Of a stretch of 64,000 nucleotides of DNA, positions 11,592-24,177 are shown piece after piece. The translations under genes and the position numbers were made by a program. Location of the stretch: the NCBI GenBank assembly GCA_023014365.1, contig JAEBUN010000007.1, forward strand, positions 62,001-126,000. Direction: 5' to 3'. The notes under the pieces were generated by a model. It saw only the letters and a list, made by a program, of their open reading frames with translations. It was not told the DNA's origin and did not search any database. Every line of letters begins with the position of its first letter. Within the stretch, counting starts at the first letter, position 1. The stretch comes from Lepiota brunneoincarnata. Taxonomy: Eukaryota > Basidiomycota > Agaricomycetes > Agaricales > Agaricaceae.

Positions 11592-13195
11592 TTAGCCGAT
11601 GGAACTTCGAAGACGATATTGATCGGGAACCTCTTCCCGAACAGCAGGGCCAGTATCAAAACGGATTTTTGCTTCGAACGCCATGGCAACAACCTGCATT
11701 GATCGCTTGTCTGGTACCCAACGAGGTCTATGGATGTAATCGTATTTCTTCAGCAACACCAACTCCCTTAGTGCCCAGCCCGGGTACCTCCGTTCCACCT
11801 GCGTTCGGTAGAAGAGCACATCCATCTAGGTAGGAAAATCAGCCGGATATTGCCAAACTCCTTGATCGTGGGGGTACTCACACCGGTAGCTGAGGTTCTA
11901 TTCTCGTACTCCAGATCGGTTGCGAGGAAATTATATAAGGCTTCCAGCCGCTGCAGGTGTGGTACTTTCTCAGATAACATATCAAGATGCAGTGTTGTCA
12001 GGCAGCGCAACTTGATCCTCAGCTCCCTGAGACCAGAGCAGTTCCGTAGTGAGTCCATGAGGTTTGTGAAATCGGCGAACATAATCGAGTCCCCAGTGAG
12101 ACGAAGCTTCACTAGCTGAGGAGAGAGCTGATGGATGCCGGGTAACAGTTGTTGAAATGTGGTTCTCCCGTAACAGGGGGGGGAATAAAATTTTCCCGTT
12201 ACCAAAGATTGTAGTCTAGGGAAATGGAGTCCAAGAAGGTAGAAATCAACACAGCGGACGTCAAGAGGGGGGTCAGAAAAGGTGAAACCGGGCGGTCCGA
12301 GACGAACCAGATCCTTGAAAGCAAGGTGCTCGATCGTGCTGCTGTGATTTTGGAAGAAGGCGCGAATCACAGAAAAGTTTTTTATAATAGAAGACAAGCT
12401 GATCTCAAGCGTTATTTCCTTCAGTTTGGGGAAGATAGGAAGTGACTTAAAGAAGCCGCTGAAATCGTATTCCTCTGAAGCTATGATCGCAAGGTTGTGT
12501 ATGTCATGAGCGGAAAGGAACGACGCGAGTCGAGTAAGAGTGCGGGAGTCCTGACGGGAGGTTTTACGATATGTGATCCAGTTGAGGGAAATTTCGACCT
12601 TGTGAAGGCGAGGGAAATAAAAGTTTCCACAGGTATCTAGGATGACATTGAGATCACCAATTAAAACCATGTCCATGCGAAGTGTTTCGAGATGCAATCG
12701 ACAGTTTTTCCAGAGGATTGGAAGAAGAGATTTCATGGTGGGATTTATCACGGGCCCGCCACATCTAAGGGTGACTTCATTTAACCCAGTCGAGTGAGGC
12801 AGTGCCTGTTCGGCTGCTCGAAGGACCTCGGACGAAGGGCGAGAGAGAAGCTCCTGTGTTCGGGTAAGGGCCCGGGAAAGTAATCGCTTTCTGCTCCTGC
12901 GCTGACCCGATATTTCGAGTTGTAGGTCTTGGACTCTGGACCCAATGTCATCACTCCTGGCCGTCTGTAAGTCCTAAAACAGCTAAATGAGGGCGACTTC
13001 AAGCAATCACCTCATAGAATCGAGTCGCTCGAAGATGCCGTGGACATCTTGCGCGAAGGAGAAACACAGCTTGCGGTAGATTTCATTCAGTCCTTTGTTG
13101 TATAGGAAGCGATTGAGACATAGAAGGTGGCGCTCGTAGCCTTTTGGGAGAAAGGAGAGCACATGAAGCCAAATCTCTGGAGGGAGGTCTTGCAT
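11592..13195 (-). pseudogene. F-box/LRR-type protein, frameshifted (copy 1)
   Basis: Exon 1 (13195-13011) encodes MQDLPPEIWLHVLSFLP, a clear N-terminal F-box that would bind Skp1 in an SCF ubiquitin ligase. A 54-nt intron (13010-12957) leads to exon 2, which opens with a heptad-like basic segment and continues as irregular leucine-rich repeats (for example LPIFPKLKEITLEISLSS, LRELRIKLRCLTTLHLDML). Two breaks interrupt the frame: one base appears missing in a C run near 12840, and near 11830 the last 78 codons (VERRYPGWALRELVLL..) lie in another frame that no canonical intron restores. Either a young pseudogene or assembly indels; the substrate is unknown. Confidence 0.65.
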
Positions 13196-13463
13196 ATTTG
13201 TCGGTTAGCAAGTTGTCTGGAGGAGCAGCGCCCAAAGAAGTCAACATTTCAACCCCCAGCCCCGTGAGAACCTTCCATAAACGGTCGCAAACACTGAGTC
13301 ACGGGTTGACGATGTGGTAAGTAAACCGAATAATACTGACCACGCGTCCCATACCTACCACACCTCTCTCGGACCATGCTATTCGCTTTCGACCTTGAGG
13401 GCCCGGTTTACCCGACCTATTCAGTATTACCCTTAATTAACTTGTCTTCTTTCCTTTATCCTT

Positions 13464-13906
13464 ATGGTGACCAAGCCACGACAGTCAATCCCACATGACA
13501 CAGTTATCGAGCTCTCCGATGGCGCGAAAATACAAACAAGTTTCAATGCAAATAACAACTGTCATGTCGTGAAATGCGAAATGTGTAACCGTACACTCAA
13601 ATTACCTGCATCGACCAACCCCTGCAATCTCATCACTCATAAGGTAGACACTGGGCCGTACTCATACTGAATCAACCATAATTACAGTTGGAAAGAAGCT
13701 TCGAAATTAGTTTCTGTACCCGATTATGTCCACTCGACGCCCACGCGATAGATCAGATATGGGCTATGACGTTCTGTGACCAGGGATGTTTCTCTACACA
13801 TTTGGAAGGTTCTCATGGGGTTGACTTTAGGCGCTACCCGGCCGGTCCTCGGGGACTGCTGTGGAAGGCGATGTGCATCGGCCGGCCCTTGACCATAATT
13901 AGGTAA
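13464..13906 (+). CDS. Small CxxC protein, hypothetical
   Basis: Two exons, 13464-13643 and 13688-13906, with a 44-nt GT..AG intron, give 132 residues. The first exon carries CEMCNRTLKL followed 15 residues later by LITHK, a Cys-x2-Cys ... His layout like a degenerate zinc knuckle. The second exon holds five further cysteines. I do not recognise the family, and it may be the 5' part of a longer gene or a decayed one. Confidence 0.4.
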
Positions 13907-14245
13907 AAGCGGGCTGGCAGGGGTTGGCTGTAGAATGCAGGTCAGCGCTCCAGCTCGTATCTTTCTTCATCCATCATGCGCAGCTACAGTTAGGACTCAT
14001 TTGATGATGGCTCAGGTACAAGCTCTTCTCAAATTGTTGGGACAAGTCAACACGCCGACGGTCGGCTTAATTTGTCACCTTGGTTTCCACGGGTACTTGG
14101 GGTTGAGTAAAGCTGTCACTCCAGCGCCCATCTTCCTCGCACCCAATTCTTTCCCTCATCAATGCTTAAAAGGTAGTGTTCATGAATACTGCCCACCAGA
14201 AAATAGGGACACTGATTCCCTCCGCTCAGAAGTTCACTTCCGGGT
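13907..14245. other. Intergenic before F-box copy 2
   Basis: No coding signature beyond short frames. It should hold the promoter of the F-box gene starting at 14246, but I see no clear TATA element. Confidence 0.4.
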
Positions 14246-15783
14246 ATGCATGTGACGTGTCCAAGATGCGACCACAGGGCAATCACGAGGGATTACACCA
14301 CTCTCCACGATTCCACCATAGACCCACTCTTGCTTCGTTCGGACTGCGCGCCCTCATCATCTCAAACGCAGGACATACTTGGTTCTATTGCGCAGGGAAA
14401 GGCCAGGCTTCATTCTCTCGAAACAGAAATCCAACGAGTCCGTGGCACGCTCGCGGCGTTGGAATCGCAGCGGGTTAGCGTCAAGAGCTATGTGGCGTAC
14501 CAGGAGAGCATGGTTTCTCCGATTAAACGCGTTCCGCCGGAGATCCTGGGCCAGATATTTCTAATATTAAGAGATATTTCTGAGCCTGTTTGCTTCGGGG
14601 ATGATGCGCTGGAGAATGTGGAGCTATGGACATTGTTCCGCGTGTGCAGGTTCTGGCGGGACGTTGCACTATCTTACTCGGAACTATGGTCACAGTTTAA
14701 TATTGTGCACCAACCTTTTGGCCGGCCGAGTGGGAGAGATGCAGAGTTGTTGTTACGCGCCACCATGCGTTACACCAGGGATTGTCTCCTATATTCTTGT
14801 TCCAGGTCGCTCCATTTCGTATTTCACGCAAATCAGGAGTTCCTCGACGCTGGGAAGCTTCTTGCAAAAGAGTCATCGCGTTGGGCATCCGTTGCTTTCA
14901 ATAACCTCCCTGTACTGCAAGCTTTGGAACCCGAGATACGAGACCGACTTCCAGCCCTGCGCTCGCTCGAAGTTGACGCGTTGGGCATAGAATGGGTAGC
15001 TCAAACACAACCGCTGCAGGCATTTTCTAGGGCGCTATCCCTCACGCGCCTCTCCATCAACGAATTCAGTAGACCTCAGCAGCATTTGGTTCTTCCCTGG
15101 CACCAGATCACTCACTTTAGCTCCTTCGAGCTCCGCGAATTTCTCCCCATTCTGCGTCTGATGCCTTCCCTCGTCGAATTCATATCCGTGGAGGACATCT
15201 GTCAGCCGAACGAAATTCAGGACCAGGATTTTACTCCTCAATCTTGAACGCCTAAAAGTTACTAGCAACTCGCCGACGACCAGCCAGATTTTTGACGCAC
15301 TCAAAGTTCCCAAACTATCCTCCCTCCAGTTAATATCTAGACGGGGCTTCAGCAGGATCTATGCAGCCGCCGTGGTGCAAATGATCAGGCGGTCAGAGTG
15401 TTGTCTCAAATCGCTGGCTATCACGGACTACGCTGTCGACTCTATTCTTCCTATCACGCTATGCTTCGAGGGATCTAGAGGAGTTGAGTGTGACGAACGT
15501 AATGTATCCCTCGGAGCTGTTGGCCGGGTTAGTGGGTGTGGTTCCGAAGTTGAAAGCGCTGGTGTTGCGGAGGTGTGAACCCGACCCACAGCTCTCCGGC
15601 CACCTCGTAGAGATGGTGCGTGCTCGGACCCGGGCGCGTGCATCTGCTGGTGTCCAGGAGGGACAGTCTGTCGAAAGCATCACGATTGCCTTGTCGTCTA
15701 CGCCTCTTTTGTCCTTTTTCAGCAACTGGAGTGCGGGTAGACGCCAGCTGAGAGAGATGGGAGTCATAGTTGAGCTGAATTGA
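14246..15783 (+). pseudogene. F-box protein, frameshifted (copy 2)
   Basis: Agaricomycete-type F-box protein. It opens with CPRCDHRAI, then a coiled-coil stretch (residues about 48-80, LHSLETEIQRVRGTLAALES), then the F-box PIKRVPPEILGQIFLIL and VCRFWRDVALSYSELWS, followed by leucine-rich segments. The first frame ends at 15247. Homology resumes one frame over (LLLNLERLKV from about 15234) and again from about 15445 (ASRDLEELSVTNVMY) to a stop at 15783. Each break is explained by one inserted base, the first in a T run (GATTTTAC). The intact ancestor would be about 510 residues. Expected role: substrate adaptor of an SCF ligase. Confidence 0.65.
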
Positions 15784-15977
15784 AGGGTTTAAACCTCCGC
15801 CTGACCTTGCTGTGCTGGCTAGAGATGTGCCCCGGTCATAACAATGTCCCTAGATATAATACTTTTGATTTGTGTCTCCCATCAATATTCCTATTTAGAT
15901 CAATAGAAGCATGTTGTCCTATTACATGAACCCAACAACGGCTCGTGTTCATCCTGCAGTCTCCTCAAGCGCCATCA

Positions 15978-17744
15978 ATGCCTAGCCTCTCGCTCGTTTC
16001 GGCGTTTATCGTCACCGTCTCACAACTACTAGGGGCTCAGGTCATGGGTCAACAGACACCATTCTCCCCTCACTCCAGTCCGTCCAGGCCACCGTGGCTT
16101 ACTCTCCCTGTGCCGAATTCCACAAAGTCTTTCTGGGCAAACACATCCAATGCCAACCCACTTGCGCATGAAGGCTAGCACTGGACCTTTGGGCTTTGAT
16201 GATGACGAGATCGTGGATGTGTGCGTTATAGGGTCGGGGATTACCGGAATCTCGGCCGTGTATCATCTTCAAAGGCGGCTCGAAGCCCAGGGGGAACTGG
16301 GAGCAGGGAGGAAGGTGGTAGTCCTGGAGGCCCGTGAGTTCTGTGAGTGCTTCTTGCGGTGATTTCTAGCGATCAAGTAAGTGTTGACCGGGCTCAACAC
16401 TTTCTCGCGATATGTACAGGTTCGGGTGCAACAGGGAGGAATGGTGGGCATTTGACCCCAAATCCTTTCAACGGATATACGGCTCGGGTGGAGAAATATG
16501 GGAAGGAGGATGCGAAGAAGACATATCTGCTGGAGGCTTACGTCTCGGAAGTCCATCGTTAACATTGCCCAGACGCATGACTTGGCTAGTGCCATTGACC
16601 TTGCTTGAAGGCGATCATATTACTCTATTCTTCGCGGAAGAGGAAGCACGTTTGGCTTTGCAGGATTATACAAACGCCAAGGAAGGTGGTATGGGATCTG
16701 GAGGGTGTGAAGTTTCTAGATAGGCAGACAGTGCTTGAGGTTCGACTTCTGTTTCCTACTCTCGCGTCACTGTGTTGATTGTTCCCCTTGGCTGGCTGCA
16801 GACCTACGGCGTCAATGCTACTGGTGTCTTCTTCCATTCACACAACCTGTGGCCACTAAAATTCGTTTCAAATCTCTACAACATCTCATCCTCAAAGTCA
16901 TCCAGATTCGAACTCAAGCTGCACACCCTCACACCCGTAACCGATATCAATCCCTCTTCCACTTCTCCAAGCACATGGACTATAACCACACCTCGTGGTA
17001 CGCTCGCTTGCAAGAATATAATCCACGCTACAAACGCCTACGCATCTTACCTCTTACCGCACCTGCAAGATCACATCATCCCAACTCGAGGCCAGATCAT
17101 CGCTCTCCGTGCCTGAGTCCTCCCTTGACCGCCTCCAGCGCCGATCCTGGCAAGCAAATTGGGGTAACGAATATTGGTTTCCTCGGCCCGAAGAAAAAAC
17201 CGACGACGGTCAAGTGCTCCGGCCACCACTTGTGATACTGGGAGGGGGACGTGAGACAGCTGAACCTGGGACAGGAGCAACTACACGGTTGATGATAGCG
17301 TCCTCAACGAACGTGTTGGGAAGACTCTGAGAGATTTCTTGCCAGGATCTTTTCAAGGGTATGGGGTTATTCGAGGAAGGGAGGGAGCCTGAGATGGAAT
17401 GGGTGAGTTGGGGACTGCCCGGGATGCCACCTTATAATCAACACTGTATTGCATAGACCGGGAATTATGGCTTACACCCCCAGCGAAGCGCCCCTCGTCG
17501 GTCCCGCTAGAGGGATTGGAGGGACAATATATTGCTGCCGGGTTCAATGGGCATGGGATGCCCCGGACTTTCGCTGCGTACGTCTTTCTCCCGCCTTTTG
17601 TTTTTTTAGCTGAATCTAACGACAAACACTATGTGCTGCAGAGCTGAAGCTGTCGCAGGCATGATTGCAGCTAAGCTGACAGGAACGGAGTGGGAGATGC
17701 CGCCATGGTTACCGGAGCATTATCTCACCACCTGGAAACACTAG
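15978..17744 (+). pseudogene. FAD-dependent oxidoreductase (DAO type), multiply frameshifted
   Basis: D-amino-acid-oxidase/glycine-oxidase-like flavoprotein. The start at 15978 gives a signal-peptide-like N-terminus. The family pattern NSTKSFW..NPLAHE is followed by the dinucleotide-binding motif VIGSGITGIS, ATGRNGGHL, a substrate-domain core, and near the end NGHGMPRTFA and a final WEMPPWLPEHY. Exons: 15978-16342, 16420-16739, 16802-17402, 17457-17577, 17642-17744, all with canonical splice ends. The frame is broken about eight times, near 16179, 16553, 16606, 16692, 17113, 17290, 17390 and 17510. At least four of these are single extra bases doubling a neighbour. The substrate cannot be inferred. 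Intact splice sites with so many +1 slips suggest either very recent decay or sequence error. Confidence 0.75.
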
Positions 17745-18071
17745 GGCACAGAAACCATCGTGTGGGCCGGAGACTCGCATTTGATTTGTTGTACTAAATC
17801 TATTGGGAAGCTTGACTGTGGATGTACTCGTTGGCATGGTCGACCCGTCGGTGCCGGACGATGATTAAGCGATCGACGGTCGGTCACTGAAAGGATCTGG
17901 TGTACATTTTTGTGTCAGCATATACACAAGTTCACATGTCTTCATCTCTAGACTTTCTGGAATTCTCAACCCATTGGCTATCGAATACTGTCCATTTCTT
18001 TAAGATACTGAATATTTATTTGGGGGTCCAGATACTAAACCACCCGCCATGGCTGCCATTTACAAAAACGC

Positions 18072-19669
18072 TCACACCACACCCCTTGCGGCTATTCTGG
18101 CAACATAGATCCTCGTCTCAGCCAATATTACCAGCCGATCCGGAGGCGCAAACACCATATTGGCAGATAAAGTGTTCAAGAAGATTTTGCCGAGTAATCT
18201 GCCAGCCAGGAGCGAATACCTATACAGAGCAATCATTGAGTCGCTACAGAATCCCAGATGCACTCCTGAGCCAAAGCGAAGCGACTTACCTGGACTCCAT
18301 CCGCAGCGGCCGTAAACAGGTTGCCCTGGAGGTCAATTTGAATACCGTCCGGAATACCCGCATCGACATAGGCAAAAACACGACGATTGAGGAAAGTATG
18401 TGTATTTGGATCTACATCGTATGCGTATCTTGTGGGAAAATGCGACTTATTTAACTTTTTCGGCTAGGGTGAGGGTGCGAACTTACAGAGTAGCGGGTTC
18501 GGTTTGATTGTTGCCTCGCAATCCACCAGAGGCACCTGCATCTGAGCTGGAAGTAGACTTAGTGAGACAAGCAAAGAGGGTATACAAGGCAAGCTCGCTC
18601 ACACATAAGCCGTTCTACCGTCTCTCGTGAAGGCGATACCATTCGACCTATCGAAACCTGTTGCCTACGACCCGTACTGCACCCGTATCGGGGTCGAAAC
18701 GGTACACCTGATTCGGCATGAGAGGTGCATCGCGGAAACCGTTGCGGGAACCGTAACTAGAATGATCAATAATTAGTTCAAGCGGTTTATATGCAAGGGA
18801 GCCGGATAAAAAGGGACATGCCTGTCGTCCGTGAAGAATATTTTGCCACTAGGATGGATTTTGATATCGTTCGGCGAGTTGAACTGACGTCCGTAATAAT
18901 TGTTCAAAAGGATGGTGATGTTGTGTGGTGGTTTCGGGTTGACGAGAGCAATGTTGGGAGGACGAGGGTCCACGGCCGGAAGTTGATCAAGAGGAGATTT
19001 GACCTGAACGGACCCGTTCCGCCATTTGTCATCTGGATCGACTCGGAGAGGGGTATCTAAAATAACCCATCTATACTGTTCTCTCTTTCTCACACCGGGA
19101 AGGAAAGAAACCGACTCACGGCAGTAATAGGAACATTCACATCCCCCTCACTTCTGCCTCAACGCTCTCTCAACCGCTGCCATACTTATCTTCGATATCC
19201 GATTGTTGTGATCTAAATCGCTCATCCCCAGCAGTTGGTTGTGACTACTTGCGAAAAATACCTCGTCCGTCTCGGGTACATATATAGGTGCTTCATGTGC
19301 AAACGCAAATGTGTCGTTACGCGCTACTTGTCGTATGGAAGGGTTTGGACCAAGGATGGGAAGGAGATCGCGGTCGAAGATCTGGAAGAAGGGTGCGTGT
19401 GAAGAGGTAGGGTTGAAGCGCTGATTGAAAGAGTCTGTGCGGAAGGTCCCATTTTCTGGGAGGACTGCAAATAACCGCAAGTCGACGAACTAGAGGTCGG
19501 GGTAGGAATATAACGTTTTATGAGAAATTGGACCCAGGGTCGTGAGAGGAATCACTTTACCACCGACTGGGGAGGTAGAGTGAATGGGGGAGTCGGTGCT
19601 TGCGTTTGGGCGTATCCAACTGGCGGCAGAGAGAGCTAGCAAGAGGCTCAGTAAGCGACCCATAGTCAT
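18072..19669 (-). pseudogene. Lactonohydrolase/SMP-30-like protein, copy 1
   Basis: Secreted beta-propeller esterase-like family (gluconolactonase/LRE/strictosidine-synthase fold). Seven exons read right to left: 19669-19561 (signal peptide MGRLLSLLLALSAAS), 19464-19120, 19056-18822, 18756-18603, 18546-18487, 18428-18290, 18219-18072. Typical pieces are FAHEAPIYVPETDEVFFAS, NSPNDIKIHPSGKIFFTDD, AFTRDGRTAYV and GIPDGIQIDLQGNLF. One-base insertions break the frame near 19145, 18985, 18665 and 18206, as shown by alignment to copy 2. The third intron has a GC donor (GCATGT) where copies 2 and 3 keep GTATGT. Probably a pseudogene unless the extra bases are sequencing errors. Confidence 0.75.
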
Positions 19670-20997
19670 TTTTCCCTGGGAAGGAGCCCTTGGAGTCCGG
19701 GCGTGAGTGCGATATTGCTGGGGTTTTTATGCCAGTGAGACTCGGGATTCTTCGCGAATCGTAGCCATGATCTTTCACAGGGTCGAACTCATCTGTCTCT
19801 CCACTTCTCAGGGCAAGATTCTTGTACATACATGTGATTGCCATAGCGTAACGACGAATGTCAATGACGAGGATGGCCAGGAACCGACACTTTAGCTTGT
19901 ATGCGGATTGATGCTATTACGGCAGATGTGGACAGGGGGCAGCTACGAAGATATAAAGGAGATGTTTTTCTTCTGTTCGTCGCTTCCTGGACTCGCTCTA
20001 CCCTTTAGAGTTCTTCCCCAACCTGACACACCTCTCGTTCGAGATTCAAGTTGGTAAACGCACCATCCCCGACCGCCCTCAGCACTCCACATGCCCCTTG
20101 TACTAACACGAGAGAATCACCCATGGTATCTTGGCCAACAATTTGTGATGATAGCATAGACCCAACTTTCAGGCTATCTTGCTGTCCTAGGCCCTCTTGG
20201 TCGTCCCTTCTGTGTATTTGATCTCCCCTTTGCTGTCCCACCGTCTCCAAGTGGCCACAGCCATTCATTTCTAAAGCGACATGCGGTACGTTCCTTATCA
20301 TAGGCGCCCAAGTTTCTGCTGGTCGATATTTTTGTGCAAAAGTGCCCTCGTCGTCGAAGGTTTATTGTTCCAGGTCTAGAATAACGCTCCGCTAATCACC
20401 TGCCTAAAAACCTTGCCAGGTTGTTAAATAACTCAATCAACTTGTCTTCCGCCTCTCTCCAGGCGTCGCTACGACATCCACTCTGTCAGGAGGATCGATT
20501 TCATTTATCCCGACACGACGGAGAAGCGGTCCATGATAATTCGCAAATTGCAGATGCTTTGCTTATCGTTTGCTGGTGGGACGCTTTCAGATCATCTATT
20601 GATTAGCCGCCCTCTTGCTGCCTGTCGCCACATTACGAAAAATCCCGCCGAACAAAAGCTATAGAACGTATTTTACACCCTCTCATTGGAAATTCCGGGG
20701 TTGATTTATTAAGGTACTGCATCGACTGAGGCCAATTGAGTTGGTAGAAAGGAAGACTAGGATAAATTTCACTCCTTTCCCAAACCTGATACGCTGATCC
20801 TCGAGACACTGGCGGTGTGCCTATACCAATCACGGTCTTCGGGGAAACCATTGATAGCAGGAGTATTCAGCTTGTGAGAACATCCACATAGAGTCCATAA
20901 GGCATTACAGGCGTGATACTGTACACGAATTTGGTTGTGATATCGATAACATACAAGATACTGAAATGGTCATTTACCAATGTGGTTGTTGCATACA
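19670..20997. repeat. Intergenic with copy of a dispersed segment
   Basis: No gene seen. The part at about 20280-20600 (GTACGTTCCTTATC.. through the block around the GGATCGATTTC sequence) is clearly related to 25318-25640 and to 63350-63590 plus 63936-64000, so it belongs to the duplicated region that lies upstream of the TPR-CHAT genes. Confidence 0.6.
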
Positions 20998-23900
20998 TCA
21001 TACACCATAGTGTACGAACGGTACCCAAGAATCAAACGAATCAGGACTCAACTCTCGCAGCTTCTTTACGGCTTCATGCAACGCTCGCGCTGCCCGTTCA
21101 CTGTTTGGCTCTCCCTCGGAAAGAAGGTGTGAATAAACTTTCTCAGCAATCATCGGAGCAGCTTCATCAAGTATTGCCCACATTGTCCCAATCACACTCC
21201 GATATCCTGCCCCCAGCATCGCACCAGTAATGTGCACCGCTTCATCCAATGTCTTCTCATCTCCAGTCGCCGTTTCACAAGCTGACAAGAACGCAAAGTC
21301 GGCGTTGGCAAATGGATTGGCAACGATGTTTGTGATTGACAAACGGCGGTCATGGAGGTAGAAACCACTCTGGGTGGGTTCCTGTCCGTCCTGGACAGCG
21401 TGACATGCGAGATGAACCCAGTTGCTGCTCGCCATGTGAGTCAGCACCTGCTTTCCCGTCACTTGCTCATTTCGAAGTACTTGAAATCTCCACCTAGAGT
21501 CCGCAGAGAAAAGCGCTCCTATCTTGGTCATTTCTGTCTCTGCACATGGTAGCAAGCCCCGACCTGGGGTGTTGCTCATGGAGATACCGACAAATTGACT
21601 GAATGGCCGTTGTTTCACCGCTCGTGCCTCCAACAAAGCATTGACTGTTGGCGTGTATGACGAGATCACATAATTGAATGTCCCATCTATCCTAGCTTCC
21701 GGGTGGCGACAGGCGGCATGAAGCGGAAGGAAGGTGAGGGGGCCAGTTGGACACCACCAAATGCGGGGGAGATCTGAAGGATCTGATCCACCTGTCTGGA
21801 ACTGACATCAGTGAGGACATTCCATGGAAATGGGTGAGCATTACCTTCAAGCCCAAGCCATTGAGAATTGGATCCACGATGCTTGAATAAAGTTTCGAGA
21901 GAATGCCTACTAGAAGTGGGTTCCCCACCATTGATCCACTGCCGCGGCAGTGGGACCCATGGTCAGAAAGATCGCGTCTGAGGGATTTCCACATGTTATC
22001 CACGTCCCCATAGCGGAGCTTATCCAGTGGGATATGGAGCACCTGGTCCCTGTTTCGTTCAAGGACCAATGCATCACAGCGGTGCGGATGGACATTGATT
22101 ACTACCACAGGCCCTGAACTGGCAGCGTCCTTCAGGATCGCAATTTTTTTTGGAAGTAGAAAATCTCCGAACTCCGGAAGTGATCGGATTGTTTCAACAA
22201 GTGTGTCCCACTTCTCAGCAAGACGGTGATGTTGCTGAGTCTCGTCCTCGAGTGAGAGCTTCACACCATCAGACATCCTGGCATGTTCTCGGGTAGTTGC
22301 ACTCCAGAGCTCATGTGAGACTTGTGCGAACTCAGTGCAGATATCTGGGTATGCTTGACGAAGGTCATGGACCGAAGTTCGGAGGTTGAATAGCTGATTC
22401 CAGACGACTGAACGGCCCTGTTCAAGCCACTCAAGTGCAAGATCTGGTTGGCCAACATAAAGCGCAAATACTGCGGCCTCTCTTGAAATATCGCCAAGGC
22501 CATTGAGTTGGGAATGCCGTGTAACAATGGGAGCTCCAATCCAAGCGACTTGTGGGATGAGATCGATAGCTCGACGGTAAGCGGCCAAGGCAGAAGGTGG
22601 ATCCCGCCTCGCTTCCAAACGAGCCCAGTCTCGGGATGCACGGGATCGCAGCGAAGGTAAGCCTATGTTGGAGGTTGCAGCTGACCGAAAATGTGAAATT
22701 GCGTTGTCCAAGTCATTGGATGATCCAGTATGATGAAACCGACTCCGGAAGGAGATTGCGAGGTTGCTGAGCCATGCTGTTTTGTCAGGGTGACCATCTG
22801 GAGTAAGTAATACTGCCTGCTGCTGATTCTTGATCGCCTCCTCAAGGTCATTCAACATCCCTGTGCACCTAAACCGACTCTCGAAGGATGCTCCCAGGTT
22901 ATTGAGGCGCGCTGGTTTGTCAGGATGGTCATCTGGGGTGAAGCGACACCTGCTCGCCGTAGGTTCTCGGAATCGCCTCCTCGAGGTCACTCAGCATCCC
23001 AGTGTGCCCAAATTGACTCATGAAGGATGCTCCGAGGTTGTTGAGGCGTGTTGGTTTGTCGGGATGGTCGTCTGGGGTAAGTAACACCGCCTGCCGCAGG
23101 TTCTCTTTCGCCTCCTCGAGGTCGCTCAATATCCCTGTGTGTTCAAAATGACTCTTGAAGGATACTCCAAGGTTGCTGAGGCGTGCTGGTTTATTAGGAT
23201 GATCGTCTGGGGTGAGTACCACTGCCTGCTGTAGGTTCTTGATCGCCTCCTCGAGGTCGCTCAGCATCCCTGTGCGCTCGAATCGGCTCTGGAGGGATAT
23301 TCCAAGGTTCGTGAGCCATATCGGTTTGTTGGGATTATCATCTGGAGTGAGCAGCACAGGCCTGTTGGTGGTTTTTTATCGCTTCATCAAGGTCGCTCAG
23401 CATCCCTGTGCGCCTAAATCGACTCGCGAAGGATACTCCAAGGTTGGTAAGCCATCCTGGTTTGTTGGGGTGACCATCTGGACTGAGCAGCACTGCCTGC
23501 TGCTTATTCTTTATCGCTTCCTCGAGATCGCCTAAGCACCCCTGTACGCCGAAACCGAGCTCTCGAAGGATACTCCGAGGTTGCTGAGACGTATTGGTTT
23601 GTTAGGATGGCCATCTGGAGTGAGCTGCCACTGCCTGCTGCTTATGCTTGATAGCCTCCTCAAGATTGCTCAGCGTCCCTGTGCGCCCAAACCAAGTCTC
23701 GAAGGAAATTCCGAGGTTATTGAGGCGTGCCGGTTTGTCAGGATGGTCATCGGGGGTGAACAACACTGCTTGCTGTAGGTTCTCAATCGCCTCCTTAAGG
23801 GCGCTCAGCATCCCTGTGCGCCCAAACTGGCTAGTGAGAGATACTCCGAGGTTGCTGAGACGCGATGGCTTGTCGGGGTGGTTATCTGGAGTGAGCAGTA

Positions 23901-24177
23901 CTGCCTGCTGCTTATTCTTGATTGCCTCCTCAAGATCGCTCAGCATCCCTGTGCGGCCGAACCGACTCTCGAAGTATACTCCGAGGTTGTTGAGACGTGC
24001 TGGTCTGTCAGGATGGTTGTCTGGGGTGAGCATCACCGCCTGCTGCTGATTGTCAATCGCTTCCTCGAGGTCGCTAAGCACCCCCGTGCGTTCAAACTGA
24101 GAGTAGAAAGTAATCCCAGCTGTGGAAAAACTCTCTGCTCTGTCCGGGCCCTTATGATCCCGATCTTGATGAGCCAT
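20998..24177 (-). pseudogene. TPR-CHAT protease-like protein, frameshifted
   Basis: CHAT domains are caspase-like peptidase domains often joined to TPRs. The N-terminal half holds about eleven 45-residue tetratricopeptide units (135 bp each, 24177 to about 22660), with the recurring core LNNLGVSFESRFGRTG and DLEEAIKNKQQAVLL. Next comes a divergent helical linker (WLEQGRSVVWNQL), and then the CHAT domain with WWCPTGPLTFLPLH, HLACHAVQDG (catalytic His) and FAFLSACETATGD (catalytic Cys). It ends FDSWVPFVHYGV at 20998. An intron removes about 21866-21812. The frame slips near 23628, 23565, 23530, 23362, 22985 and around the intron, mostly by one extra base. Both catalytic residues survive. Probable role: signal-activated protease in fungal immunity or cell death, by analogy. 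Confidence 0.78.

Noticed and set aside
15960..17750. Several separate small genes in the DAO region
   Set aside because: All pieces fit one flavoprotein in order, joined by canonical introns and single-base slips.
22660..24177. CRISPR-like or satellite array
   Set aside because: The 135-bp period encodes 45-residue TPR units in a gene; there are no spacers.
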